In this document: positions 1 to 5,166 of the stretch, in pieces
Position numbering within the stretch: the first letter of the stretch is position 1
How the letters are laid out: every line of letters starts with the position of its first letter
From: a virus
Length of the DNA stretch: 20,395 nucleotides
Strand: one strand, 5' to 3'
Virus record (IMG/VR): IMGVR_UViG_3300042923_000156
Coordinates: 1 to 20,395 of that record
Notes under the pieces: generated by a model
The model's database searches: none
Told to the model about the DNA's origin: nothing
What the model saw: only the letters and a program-made list of their open reading frames with translations
Made by a program: the position numbers and the translations under genes

Positions 1-26
1 AAATAGGGTCCCGCACACAATTATTA
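1..26. repeat. Left inverted terminal repeat (replication origin end)
   Basis: The first 26 bases (beginning AAATAGGGTCCCGC) are the exact reverse complement of the last 26 bases of the window, and identity stops at base 27. Short perfect inverted repeats at the ends of a linear genome that also encodes a protein-primed polymerase mark the termini where terminal protein is covalently attached and replication starts. The AAA start resembles the repetitive 3-base ends used by phi29-type phages for sliding-back initiation. That mechanism is inferred. Confidence 0.95.
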
Positions 27-121
27 AGTTCCCCAATGAATGGTACATAAATGCACATTAATGGTGGCCATATGTGCATTCAATTACATCCATGAGTTTA
101 ATTGTGTGCGGGGCCCCTATT
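1..121. repeat. Left-end imperfect palindrome with inverted copy of the terminal repeat
   Basis: Positions 99-121 repeat the terminal repeat in inverted orientation: TAATTGTGTGCGGG (99-112) and CCCTATT (115-121) match the right end, with GC in place of A between them. The centre of the segment is also palindromic: AATGCACAT (50-58) pairs with ATGTGCATT (72-80), and ATGG (61-64) with CCAT (68-71). The 121 bases could therefore fold into a terminal panhandle or hairpin. No gene lies within 1-119. Nothing comparable is seen at the right end. Confidence 0.8.
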
Positions 122-353
122 ATGAGACGCCTGTGACAAAGCAACAAAATAGCCAATTACAGCATTCTTGCTCAACACAGGTTGTTCTGAATTCTTCAAT
201 CAATTGTTGGACTCTTAACCTGTATTCTGACGCCTCAACTTCTGCCGTGTGAATCACTATGTAGTTATCAGTGTTTCGGTGCAGGTCACGAATTGTGTTT
301 GCGTATTCAACACGTAGCGCGTTTAGTCGTCGCGTGTATTCTGCAAAGTCCAT
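120..353 (-). CDS. Small hypothetical protein with a chimeric C-terminus
   Basis: This 77-aa ORF is preceded by a good ribosome binding site (GAAAGGAT, 6 nt before ATG). Residues 1-63 are charged and look helical, with no recognised family. From about residue 64 the reading frame enters the duplicated ATPase fragment (123-163), read out of the ATPase frame, giving a Cys/Phe-rich tail (CNWLFCCFVTGVS). The stop codon lies in the inverted terminal-repeat copy. The authentic C-terminus was therefore probably replaced when the left end was rearranged. It is the last gene of the left module. Function unknown. Confidence 0.65.
   Translation of the reverse strand: MDFAEYTRRLNALRVEYANTIRDLHRNTDNYIVIHTAEVEASEYRLRVQQLIEEFRTTCVEQECCNWLFCCFVTGVS
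123..163 (+). repeat. Displaced duplicate of part of the packaging ATPase gene
   Basis: Positions 126-163 are identical to 6117-6154 except at one base (T134 versus C6125), and the match extends to 123 with one further mismatch. The orientation is the same at both sites. The copy starts 2 bases after the internal terminal-repeat copy ends. Here the ATPase sequence is read in a different frame, as the tail of the 120-353 gene. Confidence 0.9.
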
Positions 354-385
354 TTATTTATCCTTTCGGGATGAACCATTCATTG

Positions 386-406
386 CAGTAAGCGCATTGC
401 TTACTG
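386..406 (-). other. Stem-loop at the 3' end of the 401-706 gene
   Basis: CAGTAAGC (386-393) pairs with GCTTACTG (399-406) around a 5-nt loop, overlapping the stop codon of the upstream gene. There is no U-tract, so it is more likely an RNA stability or coupling element than a terminator. Confidence 0.45.
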
Positions 407-706
407 TTGCCTCGGCGGCGGATTATGTGATGTGAGTGCATATGCCTCATCCGCCAAATCAAATAATGAAGCACGGTGTTTGTACCATTCTGTGAACCAC
501 ATTCCGTTAGCGCGTCTGTTACCTAGGAATGTGTAATCGGTTGAGTTGAGTTTGAGCGTTCGATTGATGACATATCGGAGAGTTGTGATTGTGTCTCTAC
601 CGGTCACACGCGGCACTGTGACGCGATGAATGACAGTGCCGCTAGCGATAAGCCATGTGTCTAGTTTCCGTGTCCTAGATTCGAGTGTGAGGCTTATTAG
701 CATCAT
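401..706 (-). CDS. Hypothetical protein (101 aa)
   Basis: The ATG overlaps the stop of the upstream 45-aa gene as ATGA (703-706), indicating translational coupling; a second ATG follows at once. The protein is basic in its first half (VIHRVTVPRVTGRDTITTLRYVINRT) and carries a Trp/Tyr-rich stretch (MWFTEWYKHR) near residue 70-80. I recognise no family. It belongs to the small-gene module 120-2691, whose members share spacing and ribosome binding sites. Confidence 0.75.
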   Translation of the reverse strand: MMLISLTLESRTRKLDTWLIASGTVIHRVTVPRVTGRDTITTLRYVINRTLKLNSTDYTFLGNRRANGMWFTEWYKHRASLFDLADEAYALTSHNPPPRQQ

Positions 707-840
707 GCCTCATAGCGGTGCGCGTATTCATATTCATAAGCGTTGTTTGCGCGTAGCGTTGTAAGTAACATGTTTCGTTCTAGGACACTTTCTACGCGGT
801 CAATCTCGTTTCCAGTTGTGGCATTAAATACAACCCACAT
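703..840 (-). CDS. Small hypothetical protein (45 aa)
   Basis: A 46-codon frame fills the gap between its neighbours exactly. It is preceded by GGAAAGGAT, 6 nt before the ATG at 838-840, and its TGA overlaps the next ATG. The product (MWVVFNATTGNEIDRVES..., ending EYEYAHRYEA) looks like a compact single-domain protein. No family recognised. The strong ribosome binding site and perfect fit in the operon make it credible despite its size. Confidence 0.7.
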   Translation of the reverse strand: MWVVFNATTGNEIDRVESVLERNMLLTTLRANNAYEYEYAHRYEA

Positions 841-843
841 TTA

Positions 844-1101
844 CTAATCCTTTCCTGCTGTAGTACCGATACACCCGTTTCTGTCGATATAGAAACTGTG
901 CTCATTGTCGCGATATTCAGCATTTGTAATTCCAAATGCGAGCATGCTATCTACCGCTGTAGATGTATTCCAGTCATAACCATTCTTGTCAGTGATGGTT
1001 ACCGCGTATCGGGGGTTGCCGTTGACACTGCGATTCATGGGCTTAGTTGCAGTGACTCGCCCGCGCACAATGGCAAAACCTTTAACATTGTTTTCAGCCA
1101 T
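844..1101 (-). CDS. Hypothetical protein (85 aa), beta-rich
   Basis: The chosen ATG (1099-1101) has AAAGGAT 6 nt upstream and overlaps the end of the preceding gene by 8 nt; upstream in-frame ATGs lack such a site. Residues 6-60 alternate in a beta-strand pattern (GFAIVRGRVTATKP, YAVTITDKNG), which recalls an OB-like barrel. That is only an impression, with no nucleic-acid-binding motif that I can defend. Function unknown. Confidence 0.75.
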   Translation of the reverse strand: MAENNVKGFAIVRGRVTATKPMNRSVNGNPRYAVTITDKNGYDWNTSTAVDSMLAFGITNAEYRDNEHSFYIDRNGCIGTTAGKD

Positions 1102-1336
1102 TGTTAATCCTTTCCGCATCTGCCCACGGTGCAATTTCGTAATTCACTTCCATAGCGGCAACAACCACACGCGCATATTCCGTGGTTTGTCCACCAGTGA
1201 GAATATCGCGTGCCACCTTTTCGGCGTGTGCGCTATTCAGAATTCCCTGCACTTGCGCATCAAGATAAAACGTGGGCATCTGTCGCCCGTTGACTGTTGC
1301 CTGAATGCAGTAAAGCGTCTGAGTAATGGTTGCCAT
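1094..1336 (-). CDS. Hypothetical protein (80 aa)
   Basis: The start at 1334-1336 is preceded by GGATGG, 7 nt upstream, and lies two bases beyond the stop of the previous gene. The product begins MATITQTLYCIQATVNGRQ and contains VNGRQMPTFYLDAQVQGI (residues 15-32) and an AHAEKVARDIL helix. The wording looks like a conserved small-phage protein, but I cannot name a family. It sits in the coupled left module. Confidence 0.75.
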   Translation of the reverse strand: MATITQTLYCIQATVNGRQMPTFYLDAQVQGILNSAHAEKVARDILTGGQTTEYARVVVAAMEVNYEIAPWADAERINNG

Positions 1337-1338
1337 GA

Positions 1339-1671
1339 TTAGTCCATCCAAACTGTGAAATGCCATGAATCGGTTTTGTAATCGAAATGTGCGCCCATCA
1401 TTGATTGAGCGCCGCTAGTGCTGTATTCAACTGTGACTTTATGTGTTTCGCCCCAACAGCATGCGTAGACATTTGAGCCCCATCTATCGTCAATGGTGCA
1501 TTCATGCTCGGGAATGCGCTCAATGGCAATAACACGCGGCGTGTTAAGCATGCGCCAATTGAATGCGTAAACGTTTCTCAGAGCCGCTTTACCGGGAACG
1601 TTGTACGTCCGGCGAATAAAGCGCACAGCGGCGATAGGCAGTCTTTCGCGCGGCGTCAATTTCTTGGCCAT
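1339..1671 (-). CDS. Hypothetical protein (110 aa)
   Basis: The start at 1669-1671 follows GAGAGG with a 7-nt spacer; a longer in-frame reading would run into the upstream gene in another frame and is rejected. The N-terminus is basic (MAKKLTPRER, RFIRRTYNV). The C-terminal half contains Cys, His and Trp residues (ECTIDDRWGSNVYACCWGETHK, about residues 57-78) that could bind metal, but no standard zinc motif is complete. Function unknown. Confidence 0.75.
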   Translation of the reverse strand: MAKKLTPRERLPIAAVRFIRRTYNVPGKAALRNVYAFNWRMLNTPRVIAIERIPEHECTIDDRWGSNVYACCWGETHKVTVEYSTSGAQSMMGAHFDYKTDSWHFTVWMD

Positions 1672-1687
1672 GATTAAGCCTCTCGTT

Positions 1688-1876
1688 TTAGTACAGGTCG
1701 CTGTATTTGAATTGTGTAATGCAGTAGCGCGCTTCTCTATTGCGCTCTGCGATTGCCTCACTGCGTGTAGCAAATGAAAGAATCTCGCCGGTCCACAGAT
1801 AAAGCTCCCACGGTTTACCGCTTGTGTATGGGTAGTACACAATGGGCATCAGGTTAATGATGTGTATGAATTCCAT
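1688..1876 (-). CDS. Small hypothetical protein (62 aa)
   Basis: The chosen ATG (1874-1876) has GAAAGGAT 6 nt upstream. A longer reading to 1924 would pass through the 1906-1933 hairpin and is rejected. Residues 1-30 are hydrophobic and aromatic (MEFIHIINLMPIVYYPY, WELYLW); the C-terminal half is charged (RSEAIAERNREAR). It may be membrane-associated, but there is no clear transmembrane helix. No family recognised. Confidence 0.7.
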   Translation of the reverse strand: MEFIHIINLMPIVYYPYTSGKPWELYLWTGEILSFATRSEAIAERNREARYCITQFKYSDLY

Positions 1877-1905
1877 GATTGATCCTTTCGTTAAGGGAAT
1901 GGGAA

Positions 1906-1933
1906 CCGGGCACAATGTCGCCATTGTGCCCGG
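1906..1933 (-). terminator. Perfect 12-bp GC-rich hairpin after the 1941-2273 gene
   Basis: CCGGGCACAATG (1906-1917) pairs perfectly with CATTGTGCCCGG (1922-1933) around a TCGC loop, just 3' of the upstream stop codon. There is no U-tract on either strand, so it may be a partial terminator or an mRNA-end stabiliser within the operon. One of several such junction hairpins in this genome. Confidence 0.55.
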
Positions 1934-1940
1934 CGCTCAT

Positions 1941-2273
1941 TCACTTATCGCGGCGCGGCTTGTGCTTCGGCACAAGAATGAAAGTCAACGTGACTTCACC
2001 CTTATAAATAGGGTTGCCACTCTTCTCCCGCTCACCTACCTTTTCGCGCTTGCTGTCATCGCGGCTCTTGAGTGATGCCGTACGGTCTACCGCGTTAGCG
2101 GCTTCCGCGATGAGCACACGCTGTGCAGTCTCCTTTGCGGCATCGAGTGTCACAGTCCACGCGGTAGCGGGCTCTTTATCCGCCGCCGCTTTGAATGCGA
2201 CCATTGTTTCCGCGTAGGGATTAACCTTTTCTTCCGCAGTGAACGTGCCGAAAGTGCCGATTGTGTTTGCCAT
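1941..2273 (-). CDS. Conserved hypothetical protein, paralogue of the 15851-16255 gene
   Basis: This 110-aa protein (start preceded by AAAGGA, 7-nt spacer) aligns without gaps over about 104 residues with the product of 15851-16255, about 72% identical by eye. Shared stretches include WTVT, RTASLK/KTASLK, RDDSKR, REKSGNP, GEVTLTF and LVPKHK. The Lys/Arg-rich C-terminus would fit nucleic-acid binding, which is inference. It lacks the acidic, proline-rich C-terminal tail of its paralogue and sits in the left accessory module, so it is a diverged second copy under different control. Function unknown. Confidence 0.85.
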   Translation of the reverse strand: MANTIGTFGTFTAEEKVNPYAETMVAFKAAADKEPATAWTVTLDAAKETAQRVLIAEAANAVDRTASLKSRDDSKREKVGEREKSGNPIYKGEVTLTFILVPKHKPRRDK

Positions 2274-2319
2274 TGTCTTTTCCTTTGCTTGTGTGTCGTG
2301 CGATGAATTGAATGTCTAT

Positions 2320-2691
2320 TTAGTTGTAAGTAATGGTTACGGGTTCCTGCCAAATTGACTTAACGCCGATACCGAATCCCAAAGCATGCTGGAATGTGAC
2401 GTCAATTTCAATCTTGCAGTTGTCCCAGCATTCACCATTCAGCATTGACTGAATGCTGTATAGCGAACGCTCATCAGTGTGTCCCAGTAGTGAAATGATT
2501 ACAGATTCACACTGGCGTGCATCGAATACTGCCGAATTACCGTGTGCAAGATTCAGCACTTGAGAGCGAATTCGATCAATCGACACACTGTCATCTGCGC
2601 GCCAGTAAACGGATCCGTGAGCGCTTTTCAGTTGCACGCTATGAACGGTGCCTGCAATTGATTTGCTGTTGTCAATGTTGATGAATGTCAT
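2320..2691 (-). CDS. Hypothetical protein (123 aa), first gene of the left module
   Basis: The start at 2689-2691 is chosen because AAAGG lies 6-7 nt upstream. A longer in-frame reading to 2814 would translate through the 2723-2766 hairpin and give a Arg/Pro-rich extension unlike the rest. The product (MTFINIDNSKSIAGTVHS..., with ESVIISLLGHTDERSLYSIQSML near 62-84) has no recognised family. As the gene next to the DnaA-box island it is the one most directly exposed to regulation from there. Confidence 0.7.
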   Translation of the reverse strand: MTFINIDNSKSIAGTVHSVQLKSAHGSVYWRADDSVSIDRIRSQVLNLAHGNSAVFDARQCESVIISLLGHTDERSLYSIQSMLNGECWDNCKIEIDVTFQHALGFGIGVKSIWQEPVTITYN

Positions 2692-2722
2692 CTGTCTACC
2701 TTTCATGTTGGGGAACTCAATA

Positions 2723-2766
2723 CGCGGCACATTTCGCGGCCTCATCCATCCGCCGTATGTGCCGCG
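2723..2766 (-). promoter_or_regulatory. Leader hairpin ahead of the 2320-2691 gene
   Basis: CGCGGCACAT (2723-2732) pairs with ATGTGCCGCG (2757-2766), and GCGG (2736-2739) with CCGC (2750-2753) inside it. In the minus-strand transcript this stem ends about 30 nt before the start codon and could act as an attenuator or stabiliser of the leader. Confidence 0.5.
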
Positions 2767-3015
2767 CGTTGAATCACTCAATCGCGCGGCTTGTGTTCGC
2801 TGTTGTGTTGTCAATGTTCCTGCGTATCGCCCTGTGCACTTTCCCTGTGCCTCTTGTGCGTATCGCTTGTGAAGTTTCGTCGTGCAGGATCAGTGTATCA
2901 AGGGCGAGTTTCCTATGAGTCTTACGGCGTGTCTTGTGTGGTTCACACAACGAATGAGTCGAGATTGATTGAAAGTCTGTAGGGAACCTATATGTACCGG
3001 TCGGTATAGAAACTC
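2767..3015. promoter_or_regulatory. Gene-free leader/promoter region with inverted repeats
   Basis: No credible gene is seen here. TTGTGTG (2934-2940) and CACACAA (2944-2950) form a 7-bp operator-like palindrome with a 3-bp centre. TGTACCGG (2993-3000) recurs inverted as CCGGTACA (3043-3050), bracketing the first two DnaA boxes. A promoter for the left module must lie in or above this region, since a terminator closes the late operon at 3334-3367, but I find no convincing -35/-10 pair. Confidence 0.4.
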
Positions 3016-3223
3016 TTATCCACAGGGTTATCCACAGTCCAGCCGGTACAGTTATAAGTTATCCACAGGGCTATCCACAGGTTTCTGTGGATAAGTCATC
3101 AAAGATTAATTTTTCCTGTGCATCCCGGGCGTGTTGCGATTTTGACTTGACTTTTGAGTTATCCACAGCCTGTTAGCGAACTGTGGAGAGTCATCCACAG
3201 GGTTATCCACAACCTGTGGATAA
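3016..3223. promoter_or_regulatory. oriC-like cluster of DnaA boxes
   Basis: Exact TTATCCACA occurs on the plus strand at 3016, 3028, 3059, 3159 and 3203, and on the minus strand at 3086-3094 and 3215-3223. Near-matches lie at 3071 (CTATCCACA), 3191 (TCATCCACA) and 3182-3190. Three pairs are spaced exactly 12 bp apart with GGG between boxes (3016/3028, 3059/3071, 3191/3203). Two pairs form inverted repeats (3072-3093 and 3203-3223). An AT-rich stretch (about 3095-3120) separates the two groups. TTATCCACA is the established bacterial DnaA-box consensus. Seven exact 9-mers in 208 bp cannot be chance. Confidence 0.9.
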
Positions 3224-3248
3224 CTTTGTATCAACACAACCCGCGCGT

Positions 3249-3265
3249 GCGCGCATAATGCGCGC
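3249..3265. promoter_or_regulatory. 17-bp GC palindrome
   Basis: GCGCGCAT (3249-3256) and ATGCGCGC (3258-3265) form a perfect palindrome around one base, between the DnaA boxes and the late terminator. It is operator-like; its binding partner is unknown. Confidence 0.45.
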
Positions 3266-3333
3266 GAAAACTTCATTTTCATTCTGAATAGCGAGTTTCT
3301 GAAAACGTATTTTACTATTTGTTTGTACGCGAA

Positions 3334-3367
3334 AACCGTGAGGGTCATTATTTAGACCCCCACGGTT
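3334..3367 (-). terminator. Rho-independent terminator of the late operon
   Basis: Arms of 13 nt (3334-3346 and 3355-3367, one mismatch; AACCGTG...CACGGTT) surround an 8-nt AT loop. On the minus strand the stem is followed by TTTTC. It closes the long right-to-left transcription unit before the DnaA-box island, so the left module needs its own promoter. Confidence 0.7.
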
Positions 3368-3391
3368 AAATTTCGCTTAGCGCGTTTCCCC

Positions 3392-3538
3392 TTATACCGG
3401 TGCAACCTTGAGAATTATACACGCATCGTTGGTTAGCGATGTGATGAATGTTCCAAGATCGTCTGCACTAATTTTAGTTTCGGTGAGATCAATCATTCCA
3501 AAACTAACTCTGAGCCACTTAACTCTATATGTCACCAT
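3392..3538 (-). CDS. Small hypothetical protein (48 aa)
   Basis: A 49-codon frame starts at ATG 3536-3538, six nt after the stop of the 66-aa gene, with AAGGA 11-12 nt upstream inside that gene. The product (MVTYRVKWLRVSFGMIDL..., ending ACIILKVAPV) reads like a small beta-alpha protein with no unusual composition. It ends 24 nt before the terminator, as expected for the last gene of the operon. No family recognised. Confidence 0.6.
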   Translation of the reverse strand: MVTYRVKWLRVSFGMIDLTETKISADDLGTFITSLTNDACIILKVAPV

Positions 3539-3544
3539 TTTATT

Positions 3545-3745
3545 TCACATTCCTTGTGTTAGTAGAAAGAACAAAAGCCCAACCTTATTGCGCGGAATCA
3601 ATCGCCCTGAATCTCGTGCGGCTTGTCGAAAAGGATTGGTGGGTCGAATCGCGTTGCGCTTCCGTTCAGGAAAATTTCGCTGGTCTGTCCAGTAAGCAAG
3701 TGCTCTGTCTTTGACGGCTTGATAGCCTGGCCCGATTTCTGACAT
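3545..3745 (-). CDS. Small basic hypothetical protein (66 aa), overlapping the 80-aa gene
   Basis: The ATG at 3743-3745 has AAAGG 8 nt upstream. The product is basic and polar (YWTDQRNFPERKRNAIRPTNPFRQ, residues 18-41) and ends in a hydrophobic stretch (VGLLFFLLTQGM). It shares 148 bp with the 3598-3840 gene in another frame. Both have ribosome binding sites, so an overlapping pair is possible, or only one is expressed. Function unknown. Confidence 0.5.
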   Translation of the reverse strand: MSEIGPGYQAVKDRALAYWTDQRNFPERKRNAIRPTNPFRQAARDSGRLIPRNKVGLLFFLLTQGM

Positions 3746-3840
3746 TCTTTAACCTTTACAATCCGCTTGTTGAGTCGCATTATTAGCGCGTATGCTACGA
3801 TGATTGCAAGATAGCAAACGATAATTGATACAGTGTGCAT
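3598..3840 (-). CDS. Small membrane protein (80 aa)
   Basis: The ATG at 3838-3840 is preceded by AAAGG with a 5-nt spacer. Residues 4-21 (VSIIVCYLAIIVAYALIM) form one N-terminal transmembrane segment, followed by RLNKRIVKVK, so the polar C-terminal 55 residues are probably cytoplasmic. It sits just beyond the endolysin gene and its terminator-like hairpin. Candidate roles are a lysis accessory or superinfection-exclusion protein; neither is proven. It overlaps the 66-aa gene out of frame. Confidence 0.65.
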   Translation of the reverse strand: MHTVSIIVCYLAIIVAYALIMRLNKRIVKVKECQKSGQAIKPSKTEHLLTGQTSEIFLNGSATRFDPPILFDKPHEIQGD

Positions 3841-3870
3841 TTCTGCCTTTCATTGCCCGATGCAACCATT

Positions 3871-3915
3871 AAACCACAAGGGCCGCTGTTGTGTCAACAG
3901 CGGCCCTTGTGGTTT
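3871..3915 (-). terminator. Long perfect hairpin after the endolysin gene
   Basis: A 20-bp perfect stem (3871-3890 with 3896-3915; AAACCACAAGG...) closes over a 5-nt loop and begins one base after the endolysin stop codon. The minus-strand exit is TTTAA, a weak U-tract. It is probably a terminator or strong attenuator between the lysis genes and the 3392-3840 cassette. Confidence 0.7.
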
Positions 3916-3916
3916 G

Positions 3917-4588
3917 TTAGTTGGCGTCAGGATAGCCCGAATTGTTGTACGTCTTAGCCGCCTGAACAGCGTTCCAATCGTATTCATTAAGTTCTGGAAG
4001 CTTGTCAAGGTTAATGTTGTACGCCTTAACAAGTGCCGCCAGATGTGCACTGTCTGGAATGAAGAAACCGGTCTCAGTTTCAACAACGAACGCCTGATTG
4101 CCGTTAGTGAAAACCTGGTGGTGAACGCGAATGCCGGGCATATCTTCCTCTTCCTGTGTAATTACTAGTGGCTTAGAATTGTCAGCGGCTGTCTGACCAT
4201 AATGCTTATCGTGCCATTTAAAATACTCGCCGTGCCAAATTTCATCGCGCTTAGTAGGTTTACCGCTAGCATCAAAATAGCGTGCAGTCTGACGCCAACC
4301 ATTATCGCGCCACACCTGCGCGGCATGTGAGTTGTACCAATCATCTGAATCTGCGGCATAGCCTTTGCAGTGTACAGAATCTTTAGCGGGGAGCGCATAC
4401 GGTGCCCACGGTCCGCCATACTGGCTATAGGCAATCCATTTAGCATAATTTGCATCAGCCTTTTCAGGTGAGCGCCATGCTTCATTAACGTCTGCTGGCC
4501 TGCCAAGTTGCGCATCAATTCGCAGTAGTGATGCCGCCGGTTCTTCGGCAAGTTTTCCGCGATTATGTCCAATGTCTACTAGCGGCAT
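3917..4588 (-). CDS. Endolysin, peptidase M15 (VanY/D-Ala-D-Ala carboxypeptidase-like)
   Basis: A 223-aa lysis enzyme that should cut the peptide part of peptidoglycan from inside the cell. The M15 zinc signature is complete: S71-V-H73-C-K-G76-Y-A78-A-D80 matches SxHxxGxAxD, and E116-I-W118-H119 matches ExWH, giving ligands H73, D80 and H119 with E116 as the likely base. The catalytic domain covers about residues 20-130. The C-terminal part (about 150-223) is an unidentified, possibly wall-binding, domain. There is no signal peptide, so export depends on the adjacent holin. GTGGGG lies 7 nt before the ATG, and the start overlaps the upstream gene by 26 nt. Confidence 0.9.
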   Translation of the reverse strand: MPLVDIGHNRGKLAEEPAASLLRIDAQLGRPADVNEAWRSPEKADANYAKWIAYSQYGGPWAPYALPAKDSVHCKGYAADSDDWYNSHAAQVWRDNGWRQTARYFDASGKPTKRDEIWHGEYFKWHDKHYGQTAADNSKPLVITQEEEDMPGIRVHHQVFTNGNQAFVVETETGFFIPDSAHLAALVKAYNINLDKLPELNEYDWNAVQAAKTYNNSGYPDAN

Positions 4589-4889
4589 TTGGATACCCCA
4601 CTCGTTCCATTATTTCATCAAACATTTCAAGCGGTTCAGGCGTAAGTTCCGGCCGATGTAGAAGCATCACATCAATAGCCTTATTCTCTGTCGGACCCCA
4701 TGCGAGAAGTGTTGCACCATCATGTGTCATAAGATAGCGCGTGTTACCATGATCCATGCGCTTACCAACGGTTCCAGTAAGGGTTGTAGTAATACCCCGT
4801 TCTTCACGGTGAGTAACCTTTACCGTGTCGCCAATCTCAATAAGAGACGGTTGAATAGTTCGCGGAAACTGATAGACCGATTTCCGCAT
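4563..4889 (-). CDS. Hypothetical protein (108 aa) in the lysis block
   Basis: It lies between holin and endolysin and overlaps the latter. Residues 17-75 look like a small beta-barrel: IEIGDTVKVTHREERG, then LTGTVGKRMDHGNTRYLM, then DGATLLAW, resembling an SH3/KOW-type fold in pattern only. The C-terminal third is acidic and Pro-rich. No catalytic residues or membrane segments are visible. It may modulate lysis or be unrelated; the function is unknown. The ribosome binding site (AAAGAAG) is weak, so translation may be coupled to the holin gene. Confidence 0.75.
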   Translation of the reverse strand: MRKSVYQFPRTIQPSLIEIGDTVKVTHREERGITTTLTGTVGKRMDHGNTRYLMTHDGATLLAWGPTENKAIDVMLLHRPELTPEPLEMFDEIMERVGYPNAASRHWT

Positions 4890-4893
4890 TGTA

Positions 4894-5166
4894 CTAGTTC
4901 TTCTTTACGTAGCCAGCAATAAAACTAAGTCCGGCTGTGAGGATCAATCCAATTGCCTGTTCAACATTGGTAGGAATGTCAATACCTGCCGCAGTCTCAA
5001 TGATGTAGGTGGCAACTTCACCAACTGCAAAACCCACACCGGCACCAATTGTAGCCGCAACCACCTTAGGCTGAGGAGCGTTGCTGTGCTTAACAGTCTC
5101 AGTGGCAGTTGGAGTTTCGGCGCTATGCGTACCGTTCTTAATGTTCTCGTAAATGTTGTCAGACAC
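4894..5166 (-). CDS. Holin (two transmembrane segments), GTG start
   Basis: This 90-aa membrane protein has a polar N-terminus (1-33) and two hydrophobic segments: VVAATIGAGVGFAVGEVATYII (about 35-56) and AIGLILTAGLSFIAGYV (about 71-87), ending KKN. This matches the size and topology of small actinophage and lactococcal r1t-type holins, which form the membrane lesion that releases endolysin. Translation starts at GTG (5164-5166) with AAAGG 8 nt upstream and overlaps the end of the previous gene by 8 nt. The rare start may hold holin levels down. Confidence 0.85.
   Translation of the reverse strand: MSDNIYENIKNGTHSAETPTATETVKHSNAPQPKVVAATIGAGVGFAVGEVATYIIETAAGIDIPTNVEQAIGLILTAGLSFIAGYVKKN

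Noticed and set aside
2692-2814. N-terminal extension of the 2320-2691 gene to an upstream ATG
   Set aside because: The extension covers a long hairpin and lacks a ribosome binding site, whereas ATG 2689-2691 has AAAGG at good spacing.
3016-3223. CRISPR array or simple tandem repeat explanation for the repeated TATCCACAG units
   Set aside because: The units occur in both orientations with irregular spacing and no unique spacers of constant length; they match the DnaA-box consensus instead.
3106-3348. Minus-strand 80-codon frame across the DnaA boxes
   Set aside because: It would translate through repeated DnaA boxes and the terminator, has no good ribosome binding site, and shows no protein-like pattern.
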